A stretch of 7,066 nt of DNA, from NCBI GenBank assembly GCA_903870955.1, contig CAIQEX010000323.1, forward strand, positions 1 through 7,066, in the 5' to 3' direction. This stretch comes from an uncultured beta proteobacterium (GTDB lineage: Bacteria; Pseudomonadota; Gammaproteobacteria; Burkholderiales; Burkholderiaceae_C). Each line of letters begins with the position of its first letter. Position 1 is the first letter of the stretch. Both the position numbers and the translations under genes were made by a program. A model generated the notes under the pieces. It had not been told where the DNA came from and did not search any database. It saw nothing but the letters and a program-made list of their open reading frames with translations. Shown piece after piece: positions 1 through 7,066 of this stretch.

Positions 1-137
1 AGCAGCGTGGTCTTGCCGCATCCCGACGGTCCAAAAAGTGCGGTCACGCCTTTGCCTGGCAACTGCAGATCCACATCCAGTGTGAAGTCTGCGTAGCGGT
101 GTTGAAACCGCGCTTGAATGCCTTGCGGGGTGCTCAT
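1..137 (-). CDS. modC: Molybdate ABC transporter ATP-binding protein ModC, N-terminal fragment
   Basis: This is the first 45 codons of an ABC ATPase whose remainder lies beyond the left window edge. The fragment reads [11 protein letters not shown]..., a beta-strand lead-in, and then a Walker A loop GPSGCGKTT at residues 36-44, which binds the ATP phosphates. The start ATG (complement of 135-137) is preceded by a good Shine-Dalgarno GGAGG (complement of 145-149) seven bases upstream. The gene follows modA and modB on the same strand, so it should be the cytoplasmic ATPase that drives molybdate import through ModB. The ABC-type ATPase call is certain from Walker A. The ModC call rests on operon position, because the signature motif, Walker B and the C-terminal molybdate-sensing (TOBE/Mop) domain are outside the window. 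Confidence 0.9.
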   Translation of the reverse strand, partial: MSTPQGIQARFQHRYADFTLDVDLQLPGKGVTALFGPSGCGKTTL

Positions 138-198
138 GGCAAAACCTCCGTGCCAAGCACTGCGGTTCGAGCTTGCTTGGGGCGGCCCGGCGCTGCGC
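138..198 (-). promoter_or_regulatory. modB-modC spacer with hairpin and coupling-type mini-ORF
   Basis: The 61-bp spacer between the modB stop and the modC start holds a perfect 7-bp inverted repeat, CCAAGCA at 153-159 and TGCTTGG at 174-180, with a 14-nt loop. No U-tract follows, so it does not look like an intrinsic terminator. On the minus strand an ATG at 202-200 overlaps the modB TGA (ATGA) and opens a 22-codon frame. That frame ends in a TGA at 136-134, which overlaps the modC ATG. Such a frame could carry ribosomes from modB to modC. I recall similar [13 protein letters not shown] translations appearing between genes in Comamonadaceae, so the spacer may be a copy of a dispersed intergenic repeat; this is memory, not a search. 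Confidence 0.4.
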
Positions 199-867
199 TC
201 ATGACGTGCGGTTCCAGCCACGGCTATAAAGCAGCAGCAAGACGGCAAAGGAAAACACCAGCATGCCACCCGCCAGCCAGTGCGCGTTGGCATATTCCAG
301 CGCCTCCACATGGTTGTAGATGGCCATGGACAGCACCTGCGTCTTTCCCGGAATATTGCCGCCAATCATCAGCACCACGCCAAACTCGCCCACGGTGTGG
401 GCAAAGCCGAGCACGGTGGCCGTGACAAAGCCGGGCCGTGCCAGCGGCAGGGCGACGCTGACAAAGGCGTCCCAAGGTGAGGCGCGAAGGGTGGCGGCTG
501 CCTCTAGCGGCTGGTTGCCAATGGCGCTGAAAGCCTGCTGCAATGGCTGCACTACAAACGGCATCGAATAGATGACCGAGCCCACCACCAGACCGCCAAA
601 GGTAAAGGGCAAGAGGCCCAGGCCTAGCGCCTTTGTGAAGTGGCCGACGGGGCCTTGCGGTCCCATCAACACCAGCAGATAGAAGCCCAGCACGGCAGGG
701 GGCAGTACCAGTGGCAAAGTGACGATGGCCCCCACCACGCTGCGCAAGCGGGAGCGACTGCGCGCCAGCCACCACGCCACCGGCGTGCCCAGAATGAGCA
801 GCAGCACGGTGGAGAGTGCGGCCAGTTTGGCGGTCAGCGCGATGGCAGTGAAATCGTCAGGTGACAT
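199..867 (-). CDS. modB: Molybdate ABC transporter permease ModB
   Basis: At 222 residues this is a normal-length ModB, the inner-membrane channel subunit that receives molybdate from ModA and is powered by ModC. Hydrophobic helices are visible at about residues 8-30, 43-68, 86-108, 140-170 and 194-214. The cytoplasmic EAA loop that docks on the ATPase is at about 122-141, beginning [11 protein letters not shown] and ending in VALP. The stretch [18 protein letters not shown] (160-177) closely follows the ModB family pattern GEFG...NIPG. One oddity is that the usually invariant EAA-loop glycine is Arg128 here (codon complement of 484-486). The start at 867 is the first ATG of the frame; upstream bases give only a weak ribosome site, so translation may be coupled to modA, which ends 46 bases away. 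Function is assigned with high confidence from the motif and the modA neighbour. Confidence 0.95.
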   Translation of the reverse strand: MSPDDFTAIALTAKLAALSTVLLLILGTPVAWWLARSRSRLRSVVGAIVTLPLVLPPAVLGFYLLVLMGPQGPVGHFTKALGLGLLPFTFGGLVVGSVIYSMPFVVQPLQQAFSAIGNQPLEAAATLRASPWDAFVSVALPLARPGFVTATVLGFAHTVGEFGVVLMIGGNIPGKTQVLSMAIYNHVEALEYANAHWLAGGMLVFSFAVLLLLYSRGWNRTS

Positions 868-913
868 GGTGGTGTCAGGCTAATCTTCTTTGGCAAAGCA
901 CTGACTTTAGCCG

Positions 914-1833
<920 letters not shown>

Positions 1834-3414
1834 ATGTTTAGCATGCAACCGGCCCCCCGGGGTTATCTTGCCAAGTGGCCTGTAGCCCTCGTGTGGGCGT
1901 TGGCCTGGATGCTGATGCAAGCCGTGGACGGCACTGCGGACATTGCCAACCTTGCCTTGATTCTCGTCCTTGCGTCGGCTACCAGCGGTCTGTGGCTGAG
2001 CGCGTTGGAGTCCGTCGTGGTGTGCGCCTTCGCCGTCATGGCCTTCAATTGGCACTTTGTACCCCCGCGCGGAACATTTTCGGTCGACTTGCGCCAGCAT
2101 GCCTGGTTGCTGCTGGTGATGCTGGGTGTGGGCAGCATGGTGGCCTGGTTGATGGGCCGCCAACGCAGGTCAGCCGAGTCGGCCCGCAGCATGGCGGAAC
2201 ATGCCAACCTGCTGCGATCCTTTGGCGAGCAGTTGCGCACCGGTTCCCCCGAAGTGGTGATGCAGAGCCTGGCGGAAAAATTGCAAGCATTGACACAGGC
2301 CGAGGTCTTCATTGGGTTGGCCGATGGCGATGGCGACGTCGGCGGCGATCCGGGCAAGCTGCAATGGATGCGGGGGCAGCCGAATGCCGAAGACGTGGCC
2401 AACCTGCGTGAGTGCCTGCGCACTGCCACCCCTGGCTCCTTTGCGCTGGAGGATGTGCACGGCTACCACGCCCATACGCTCCCTTTGAGGGGGCAAAACC
2501 AGTGCCATGGCGCGGCCCTGCTCAAGATTTTGGTTGGGCCTCCACTGACGTCCGCCATGCACGCCACGGCACAGGCCCTGTGCGACCAAACCGGTCTGCA
2601 CCTGGAGCGCACGCGGATGGAGGAGAGTGCGCGCCAAGCCAGCGACGAGGCCAAGACGCAGAAAATGCGCAACACCCTGCTGGCAGCCATCTCACATGAC
2701 TACCGCACGCCGTTGGCGAATATTCTGGGCGCTGCTTCTTCGCTGGTGGCCCAGTCGGAACGCTTGTCGCGTGAACAGGCGCGTACGCTGGCCACGACGA
2801 TTGTGGACGAGGTAGAGCGACTCAGCACCATGACCAACAACACCCTGCAACTGGCCCGTCTGGATGCCGATGGCGTTCAAATAACCAAGGACTGGGAGTC
2901 TCTGGAAGAGTTGATCGGTTCCGCAGTGGCCCGTGCACGCAGCCGCTACCCCGATCTGCGCGTGGGCCTGCGCATCGAGCCGAATCTGCCGCTCTTGCGC
3001 TGCGACGCGCTTCTCGTCATGCAACTGCTCGACAACCTCGTCGACAACGCCGTGAAGCATGGGGGTGGCAACCAGACGGTGGAACTCATCGCCCGAAACC
3101 TGGGTTCGCAGTTGATGCTGTCGGTGGCCGACCGGGGGCCGGGCATTCCAGCGGCGGCGCGTGAACGCATGTTTCTGGTGTTTGAGCGGGGTAGTCCCAG
3201 CGGGCTCCCATCGGCGGCCAACACGCCACGCGGAACGGGCCTGGGTTTGGCACTGTGCCGGGCGATTGTTCAGGCCCATGGCGGAACCATTCAGGCCAAG
3301 TCGCGGCAACGCGGCGGCACCAGCATGGATTGCCTGTTCCCGGTGGAACCCCAGTCACCGGCCATGGATGCGCCGATGGTCGAGTCTTTGAAACCCGAGG
3401 CAGGTGATTTATGA
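1834..3414 (+). CDS. kdpD: Short KdpD-like membrane sensor histidine kinase
   Basis: This is an inner-membrane histidine kinase of the KdpD family, which in other bacteria senses potassium limitation or turgor and phosphorylates KdpE. The frame is open from an ATG at 1726 (562 aa). I choose 1834 (526 aa) because the first 36 codons have atypical usage and contain a candidate regulatory motif; 1843 is equally possible. Numbering from 1726, four helices lie at about 50-66, 74-90, 92-110 and 125-143 (DUF4118 type, with FVPPRGTFSV in the loop). A GAF-like region follows at about 165-295. The kinase core has the phospho-acceptor His324 (SHDYRTPLA), an N box (DNLVDNAVKHG), a G1 box DRGPGIP at 469-475, an F box FLVFERG and a G2 box GTGLGLAL at 503-510. 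The N-terminal KdpD and universal-stress domains of the roughly 895-residue E. coli protein are absent, and there is no room for them upstream. The stop overlaps the kdpE start (ATGA). Confidence 0.85.
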   Translation: MFSMQPAPRGYLAKWPVALVWALAWMLMQAVDGTADIANLALILVLASATSGLWLSALESVVVCAFAVMAFNWHFVPPRGTFSVDLRQHAWLLLVMLGVGSMVAWLMGRQRRSAESARSMAEHANLLRSFGEQLRTGSPEVVMQSLAEKLQALTQAEVFIGLADGDGDVGGDPGKLQWMRGQPNAEDVANLRECLRTATPGSFALEDVHGYHAHTLPLRGQNQCHGAALLKILVGPPLTSAMHATAQALCDQTGLHLERTRMEESARQASDEAKTQKMRNTLLAAISHDYRTPLANILGAASSLVAQSERLSREQARTLATTIVDEVERLSTMTNNTLQLARLDADGVQITKDWESLEELIGSAVARARSRYPDLRVGLRIEPNLPLLRCDALLVMQLLDNLVDNAVKHGGGNQTVELIARNLGSQLMLSVADRGPGIPAAARERMFLVFERGSPSGLPSAANTPRGTGLGLALCRAIVQAHGGTIQAKSRQRGGTSMDCLFPVEPQSPAMDAPMVESLKPEAGDL

Positions 3415-4112
3415 GCCTCGGCGTGTTGCTGGTGGAAGACGACAAGGACCTGCGCGCCACGCTGCGCCAGGTGCTGACGGTGGAAGGCTACCGGGTTTCT
3501 GCGGCGGCCAGTCTGGCCGATGCGCGGGCGCTTTGGGCCCATGCGTCGCCGGATCAAGGCATCGATCTGGTCTTGCTCGACCTGGGACTGCCAGATGGTG
3601 ACGGCACTGCGTTTTTGAAGGAACTGCGCGCCAGCACGCACCTGCCGCTGATCGTGATATCGGCCCGACAGCAAGATGGCGAGAAAGTGCATTTGCTGGA
3701 CCTGGGGGCTGATGACTACCTGGTCAAACCCTTTGGCGTGGGCGAACTGTTGGCGCGCATGCGCGTGGCTCTTCGGCACCGGGGCCGCGCGGTCACAGCA
3801 GCAGTGACCCACTATCAACACGACACTCTGGAGGTGGATCTTCAGCGGCACCGTGTTTGCCGGGACCGCGCAGAGGTGCACCTGACCCCCACCGAATTCA
3901 ACTTGCTGGCCCGTCTGGTGCGCAGTGCAGGGCAAGTGGTTACCCACCGCCAACTGCTGGCCGACGTCTGGGGGTCGGAGTTTACGGAGCACACCCACTA
4001 TTTGCGCCTCTACATGGGTCAATTGCGGTCCAAACTGGAACAGGACCCGGCACAGCCACGCTTTCTGCTGACGGAACCGGGCGTCGGTTACCGATTGGCC
4101 GAGGCCTCCTGA
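3411..4112 (+). CDS. kdpE: KdpE-family response regulator (OmpR/PhoB class)
   Basis: This 233-residue transcription factor pairs with the kinase it overlaps by four bases. The receiver domain spans about residues 4-120, with the acidic pair Glu9/Asp10, phospho-acceptor Asp57 (LLDLGLPDGDG), switch Ser84 and Lys106 (LVKPFG). A winged-helix DNA-binding domain follows at about 130-232. Its stretch EHTHYLRLYMGQLRSKLEQD closely matches what I recall of E. coli KdpE (HSHYLRIYMGHLRQKLEQD), well beyond generic OmpR-family similarity. The chain ends GVGYRLAEAS, as expected. All catalytic residues are present, so it should be active. No kdpFABC genes lie next to it; the next gene on the strand is kup, so kup and its own operon are the obvious candidate targets. 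A GAGG ribosome site precedes the ATG inside the kdpD end. Confidence 0.93.
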   Translation: MSLGVLLVEDDKDLRATLRQVLTVEGYRVSAAASLADARALWAHASPDQGIDLVLLDLGLPDGDGTAFLKELRASTHLPLIVISARQQDGEKVHLLDLGADDYLVKPFGVGELLARMRVALRHRGRAVTAAVTHYQHDTLEVDLQRHRVCRDRAEVHLTPTEFNLLARLVRSAGQVVTHRQLLADVWGSEFTEHTHYLRLYMGQLRSKLEQDPAQPRFLLTEPGVGYRLAEAS

Positions 4113-4121
4113 ACCGCCCGT

Positions 4122-4157
4122 CCAAACGCATAACCAAACGCTTATCCAAATGCAATC
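4122..4157 (+). repeat. Three tandem 12-bp repeats upstream of kup
   Basis: The units are CCAAACGCATAA (4122-4133), CCAAACGCTTAT (4134-4145) and CCAAATGCAATC (4146-4157). The first eight bases are identical in units 1 and 2 and differ at one position in unit 3; the remaining four vary. Strictly phased direct repeats just upstream of a promoter are typical of binding sites for OmpR/PhoB-class regulators such as KdpE, although those usually have a 10-11 bp period. Binding by KdpE is an inference. Confidence 0.65.
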
Positions 4158-4161
4158 TTTA

Positions 4162-4175
4162 CGCATACTTATGCG
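4162..4175. promoter_or_regulatory. Short palindrome, candidate operator upstream of kup
   Basis: CGCATA (4162-4167) and TATGCG (4170-4175) are perfect reverse complements separated by CT. The element overlaps the end of the candidate -35 box. It lies 54 bp before the kup start codon. A two-base loop is too small for a stable RNA hairpin, so a protein-binding site is the likelier reading. Confidence 0.4.
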
Positions 4176-4229
4176 ATCCTGATACGCGCTTCTGCACCAT
4201 GGTGACCTGTACTACAAACCAGAGTCCCC

Positions 4230-6104
4230 ATGGCGCACTCCTCTACCAAGTCTTCTCTTGCCGCCCTCACGCTCGGCGCCATCGGCGTCGTCTACGGTGA
4301 CATCGGAACGTCCCCCCTCTATGCGTTTAAAGAAGTTTTTGTAAGTGGCCATCTGGATGTCAACGAATCGAACGTGACAGGCATCCTGTCGCTGTTTTTC
4401 TGGACCTTGACGGTGATCGTTTCCCTGAAGTACGTGGCCCTCATCATGCGTGCCGACAACCATGGCGAAGGCGGGTTAATGGCCTTGCTGGCACTGGCAT
4501 CGCACTCGGTGCAGGACAACCCCAGGTTGCGCGCCATCCTGATGACACTCGGCGTGTTTGGCGTGGCGCTGTTCTTTGGTGACGGGGTTATTACCCCGGC
4601 GATTTCGGTGCTCTCCGCCGTCGAAGGGCTGGAAGTGGTGACGCCCAAAGCGGTGCCTTACATCCTGCCCATCACACTGGCTGTGCTGCTGGCGCTGTTT
4701 GTGGCCCAGAAGTGGGGAACGGCGCGGCTCGGAAGTTTTTTCGGCGTTGCCATGGCCTTCTGGTTTGTCTTCATCGGCATTGCCGGGGTGCCGCATATCC
4801 TGAAACATCCGGAAGTGCTGGCGGCGCTGTCGCCCCACCACGCCATCCTGTTCACCTGGGAGCACTATCAGATAGCCTTCATCACCCTGGGTGCGGTTTT
4901 CCTGTGCGTCACCGGAGCCGAGGCCCTTTACGCAGACATGGGGCATTTTGGTGCCAAGCCGATTCAACTGGCCTGGTTTGCCTTGGTCATGCCCTGCCTG
5001 ACGCTGAACTATTTTGGTCAGGGTGCACTGGTGCTGGCAGATCCTGGCGCCGCCGAGAATCCGTTTTTCAGGATGATGCCGGCCTGGGCCACCATGCCCA
5101 TGGTGGTGCTGGCGACACTGGCCACCGTGATCGCTTCGCAGGCCCTGATCTCCGGCGCTTTTTCTGCCACCAAACAAACCATTCAGCTCGGCTATTTGCC
5201 GCGTTTGGCCATTCTGCATACCTCGGAACAGGAGTCGGGTCAGATCTATATACCCGCCGTCAACTGGGCCTTGCTGGCCGGTGTGGTGCTGGCGGTCACG
5301 ACCTTTCGCACATCCAGCGCGCTGGCCGCTGCCTACGGCATATCAGTCAGCCTGGTGATGGTGATCACCACGGTGCTTTCATTCTTTGTGATCCGCTACG
5401 GCTGGAAACTAAGCTTGCCCCTGTGCATTGCGGCGACCTCGATATTCCTGCTGGTGGACCTTAGTTTCTTTGCCTCCAATTTGCTCAAATTTGCCGATGG
5501 TGGATGGTTCCCCGTGCTAATGGCCATGGCCTTGTATTTGGTGCTGGCCACCTGGAAGGATGGACGCCGCCTGTTGGCACAGCGCCTGCGAGTTGACTCC
5601 ATCGATTTGCCCGCATTTTTGGAGGCGGTATTTGCCGCCCCCCCGACGCGGGTAGACGGTACCGCCGTATTTCTTTCGGCAAGCCCTGGCACGGTGCCCA
5701 GCGCCCTGTTGCACAACCTCAAACACAACAAGGCCTTGCATGCCAACAACCTGTTTCTCACCGTGCAGAATCAGGACGTGCCACGCATTCCGTTGAGTGA
5801 AAAGATCCAGGTCGAATCCCTGGGACGCGGTTGCTGGAATGTGCGGCTACTGTTCGGCTTTATGGATGAGCCGGACGTGCCCCGCGCACTGGCCCAGGCC
5901 ACCGAGTTGCGCTCCGTGCTGGACCCCATGACCACCAGCTATTTTTTGTCCCGGGATATTGTGGTTCCCACCTTCGGCCGTGCGATGGCGCTGTGGCGGC
6001 AAAAGCTGTTTTCACAAATGCACCGAAGCGCAAGTGCGGCCGCAGATTTCCTGAAACTGCCTAACAACGCGGTCGTCGAGTTGGGCTCGAAAATCGAGAT
6101 GTAG
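4230..6104 (+). CDS. kup: Low-affinity potassium uptake permease Kup (TrkD)
   Basis: This is a proton-coupled K+ importer of the KUP/HAK/KT family in the inner membrane. At 624 residues it matches E. coli Kup (about 622). The family hallmark [17 protein letters not shown] is at residues 19-35. About twelve hydrophobic helices run to residue ~455, followed by a cytoplasmic C-terminal domain containing [13 protein letters not shown] and ending [10 protein letters not shown], as in the E. coli protein. Other family blocks are [29 protein letters not shown] and [14 protein letters not shown]. Acidic residues implicated in transport in E. coli (Asp23, Glu116, Glu229 as I recall) correspond to Asp24, Asp118 and Glu231. 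The start gives the normal distance to the GVVYGD motif, although the ribosome site is poor. Placement behind kdpDE suggests control by that pair. The gene is intact. Confidence 0.96.
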   Translation: MAHSSTKSSLAALTLGAIGVVYGDIGTSPLYAFKEVFVSGHLDVNESNVTGILSLFFWTLTVIVSLKYVALIMRADNHGEGGLMALLALASHSVQDNPRLRAILMTLGVFGVALFFGDGVITPAISVLSAVEGLEVVTPKAVPYILPITLAVLLALFVAQKWGTARLGSFFGVAMAFWFVFIGIAGVPHILKHPEVLAALSPHHAILFTWEHYQIAFITLGAVFLCVTGAEALYADMGHFGAKPIQLAWFALVMPCLTLNYFGQGALVLADPGAAENPFFRMMPAWATMPMVVLATLATVIASQALISGAFSATKQTIQLGYLPRLAILHTSEQESGQIYIPAVNWALLAGVVLAVTTFRTSSALAAAYGISVSLVMVITTVLSFFVIRYGWKLSLPLCIAATSIFLLVDLSFFASNLLKFADGGWFPVLMAMALYLVLATWKDGRRLLAQRLRVDSIDLPAFLEAVFAAPPTRVDGTAVFLSASPGTVPSALLHNLKHNKALHANNLFLTVQNQDVPRIPLSEKIQVESLGRGCWNVRLLFGFMDEPDVPRALAQATELRSVLDPMTTSYFLSRDIVVPTFGRAMALWRQKLFSQMHRSASAAADFLKLPNNAVVELGSKIEM

Positions 6105-6133
6105 GTCCTGACCCGCTTTCACGCCACATTGAA

Positions 6134-6161
6134 CCAATGCCCAATGCCCAATGCCCAATGC
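6134..6161. repeat. Four perfect 7-bp tandem repeats (CCAATGC)
   Basis: CCAATGC is repeated four times without a mismatch at 6134-6140, 6141-6147, 6148-6154 and 6155-6161. The array lies in the 78-bp gap between the convergent kup and TerB-like genes and is outside both coding regions, so a change in copy number would not shift a reading frame. The rest of the gap (6105-6133 and 6162-6182) shows only a 4-bp stem GGTC-CT-GACC at 6104-6113 and no convincing terminator. Confidence 0.85.
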
Positions 6162-6182
6162 CAGATGGCTATGCGCGTCACC

Positions 6183-6608
6183 CTACAGCGAAGACCCGAC
6201 CTCAGACACGCGCAGCATCTGACGATGAAGCCCCCAGTGCTCGACGGCTGCTACCAGAACGATGGACTCACCCTGTGCGATATGGCCATCCGCTTCTGCG
6301 AGCTTGACGCACAGGCTCAGCACTTTGCGCCGCAAATCGGGTGCGTCAATTTCGCCCATCAATTCGGACAGCGTGTACTCGTCCACCGGGCAACTATCCG
6401 CCCAGGCGAGTTGCTTGCTGGACAGCAAATCCTCACAAAACGCATCGATGACGTCATGCAAAGCTTCGCGCCCAAGACCTAGTTGTTGGTGCACTGCGAG
6501 TTCATCAAGCACTGCCAGTTCTGCCTTGTCGACATCGCCGTCGGCAATGATGGTCAAAGCGATGATTCGTGCAGCAGCCTGGGGGCTGTTCCGGGGATAT
6601 TTGCGCAT
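6183..6608 (-). CDS. TerB-like (tellurite-resistance TerB family) small protein
   Basis: This is a 141-residue, mostly helical, probably cytoplasmic protein with no signal peptide or membrane helix. It carries the two matching acidic motifs of the TerB-like fold: ADGDVDKAEL at about 22-31 and AEADGHIAQGE at about 104-114, where the Asp/Glu residues can bind a divalent metal. The family is named for tellurite resistance, but most stand-alone members have no proven role, and no other ter genes (terA, C, D, E, Z) are in view, so tellurite resistance should not be assumed. The start at 6608 is well supported by AAGGA (complement of 6616-6620) seven bases upstream. The gene converges on kup and lies 163 bp downstream of a BI-1 family gene on the same strand, so it is probably transcribed alone. 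Confidence 0.75.
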   Translation of the reverse strand: MRKYPRNSPQAAARIIALTIIADGDVDKAELAVLDELAVHQQLGLGREALHDVIDAFCEDLLSSKQLAWADSCPVDEYTLSELMGEIDAPDLRRKVLSLCVKLAEADGHIAQGESIVLVAAVEHWGLHRQMLRVSEVGSSL

Positions 6609-6771
6609 TTCATTTTCCTTAAGTTGCAGTTGAAAATTCAGGTGGTCAGAGCCAACGACTTACTGAAATACAGCGATGGGTTTGCCTCCTGACATGCGCA
6701 ACTCCCAGGCTGAGCCCCTCAGGTGCTAAGCCAAAATTTCAGATGTAATAAATGACCCCAGCGCGATGAAC
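6609..6771 (-). other. Non-coding gap between the BI-1 family gene and the TerB-like gene
   Basis: No convincing gene is seen. The gap holds a short hairpin, CTGAG (6710-6714) and CTCAG (6718-6722) with a 3-nt loop and no U-tract, which is weak as a terminator. On the minus strand there is a perfect AGGAGG (complement of 6685-6690) that is not placed in front of any normal start codon of an identified gene. A 36-nt frame, ATG to TAA, at 6695-6660 encodes 11 residues (MSGGKPIAVFQ). The promoter of the TerB-like gene must lie here, but I cannot assign boxes. Confidence 0.4.
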
Positions 6772-7066
6772 TCATTCATCAGAGCCACCGAAGCCAAACA
6801 GGCTCAACAGGCTGCTGAACAAGTTGAACACCGACACATACAGGCTCACGGTGGCCATGACGTAGTTGGTTTCACCGCCGTTCACGATGCGGCTGGTTTC
6901 AAACAGAATCAGCCCTGCCGACAACAAGGCCACCATGGCTGAAACCGCCAGGCCCAATGCCGGCATTTCGAAAACCATCGCAGCAATCCCGGCGATCAAA
7001 GCGATGACCAGGCCCACGAACAGAAAGCCTCCCATAAAGCTGAAGTCACGGCGGGTCATCAGCACA
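6772..7066 (-). CDS. Bax inhibitor-1 / YccA-YbhL family membrane protein, C-terminal part
   Basis: The visible 98 or so codons are the C-terminal portion of a protein that continues past the right window edge; the GTG near the edge is not a credible start, because full-length family members are about 220-235 residues. Three hydrophobic helices are visible, beginning FMGGFLFVGLVIALIAG, then ALGLAVSAMVALLSAGLIL, then ATVSLYVSVFNLFSSLL. The stretch ETSRIVNGGETNYVMATVSL is characteristic of the BI-1/UPF0005 family (YccA and YbhL in E. coli), and the chain ends with a short acidic tail GGSDE. YccA binds and modulates the FtsH protease in E. coli, and other members are linked to calcium leak or stress, but the role of this protein cannot be fixed from the fragment. 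Confidence 0.88.
   Translation of the reverse strand, partial: VLMTRRDFSFMGGFLFVGLVIALIAGIAAMVFEMPALGLAVSAMVALLSAGLILFETSRIVNGGETNYVMATVSLYVSVFNLFSSLLSLFGFGGSDE

Larger units (their letters stand above)
4113..4229 (+). promoter_or_regulatory. kup: kdpE-kup intergenic region with candidate kup promoter
   Basis: This 117-bp gap is more A/T-rich than the genes on either side and full of repeats: three 12-bp direct repeats (4122-4157), a short palindrome (4162-4175) and the motif ATGCAATCTTTA shared with the kdpD upstream region. A possible sigma-70 promoter is TTTACG (4158-4163), a 17-bp spacer, then GATACG (4181-4186), which is only a moderate match to consensus. The palindrome lies between and partly over these boxes, where a bound protein could block or assist polymerase. 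No terminator hairpin follows kdpE, so read-through into kup is also possible. The ribosome site before kup is weak. Confidence 0.5.

Noticed and set aside
1875..2411. Long plus-strand frame inside the kinase gene
   Set aside because: It is a shifted frame of the kinase coding sequence with Arg/Gly/Cys-rich low-complexity translation. The kinase frame has all expected motifs.
3291..4166. 291-codon minus-strand frame antisense to kdpE
   Set aside because: The translation shows no domain or signal, and the opposite strand encodes a complete KdpE. It is a side effect of high GC.
4476..5219. 247-codon minus-strand frame antisense to kup
   Set aside because: The translation is rich in Gln, His, Gly and Arg with no recognisable fold, as expected opposite a membrane-protein gene.
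6262..6633. Ser-rich plus-strand frame over the TerB-like gene
   Set aside because: Serine-rich composition is typical of an antisense shadow, and the minus-strand frame has the TerB motifs and a good ribosome site.
6710..6722. CTGAG/CTCAG hairpin as terminator of the BI-1 family gene
   Set aside because: The stem is only 5 bp and lacks a following U-tract, so it is not supported as an intrinsic terminator.

Overview
The window looks like a chromosomal stretch from a GC-rich betaproteobacterium, probably Burkholderiales/Comamonadaceae (Rhodoferax/Polaromonas/Acidovorax-like). That placement rests on strong G/C third-position bias, on the style of the KdpE, Kup and ModA proteins, and on gene content. 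It is inferred from sequence feel, not from a database search. There is no sign of phage, IS elements, CRISPR, rRNA or tRNA.

Layout. Positions 1-1675, minus strand: a molybdate ABC transporter operon in the order modA (binding protein), modB (permease), modC (ATPase, cut by the left window edge). Positions 1676 to about 1833: a divergent control region with a 10-bp perfect inverted repeat. Positions about 1834-6104, plus strand: a potassium module made of a short KdpD-like histidine kinase, a KdpE response regulator overlapping it by 4 bp, and, after a 117-bp gap rich in repeats, a full-length Kup potassium transporter. Positions 6105-6182: a convergent gap with a 7-bp tandem repeat. Positions 6183-6608, minus strand: a small TerB-like protein. 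Positions 6609-6771: a non-coding gap. Positions 6772-7066, minus strand: the C-terminal part of a Bax-inhibitor-1 (YccA/YbhL) family membrane protein, cut by the right edge.

How the genes work together. ModA captures molybdate in the periplasm and ModBC imports it. KdpD/KdpE classically switch on the KdpFABC potassium pump. Here the pair sits directly in front of kup instead, and the kinase lacks the large cytoplasmic N-terminal region (KdpD and USP domains) of the E. coli protein, keeping only the four-helix membrane domain, a GAF-like region and the kinase core. The kdpE-kup gap holds three 12-bp repeats and a palindrome. One 12-bp motif (ATGCAATCYTTA) occurs both there and just upstream of the likely kdpD start. 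The most interesting hypothesis here is therefore a rewired potassium regulon in which a trimmed KdpDE controls kup and itself.

Nothing in the window is clearly an undescribed system. The points most worth follow-up are the kdpDE-kup arrangement with its candidate operators, the spacer between modB and modC, and an Arg in place of the usual glycine in the ModB EAA loop.
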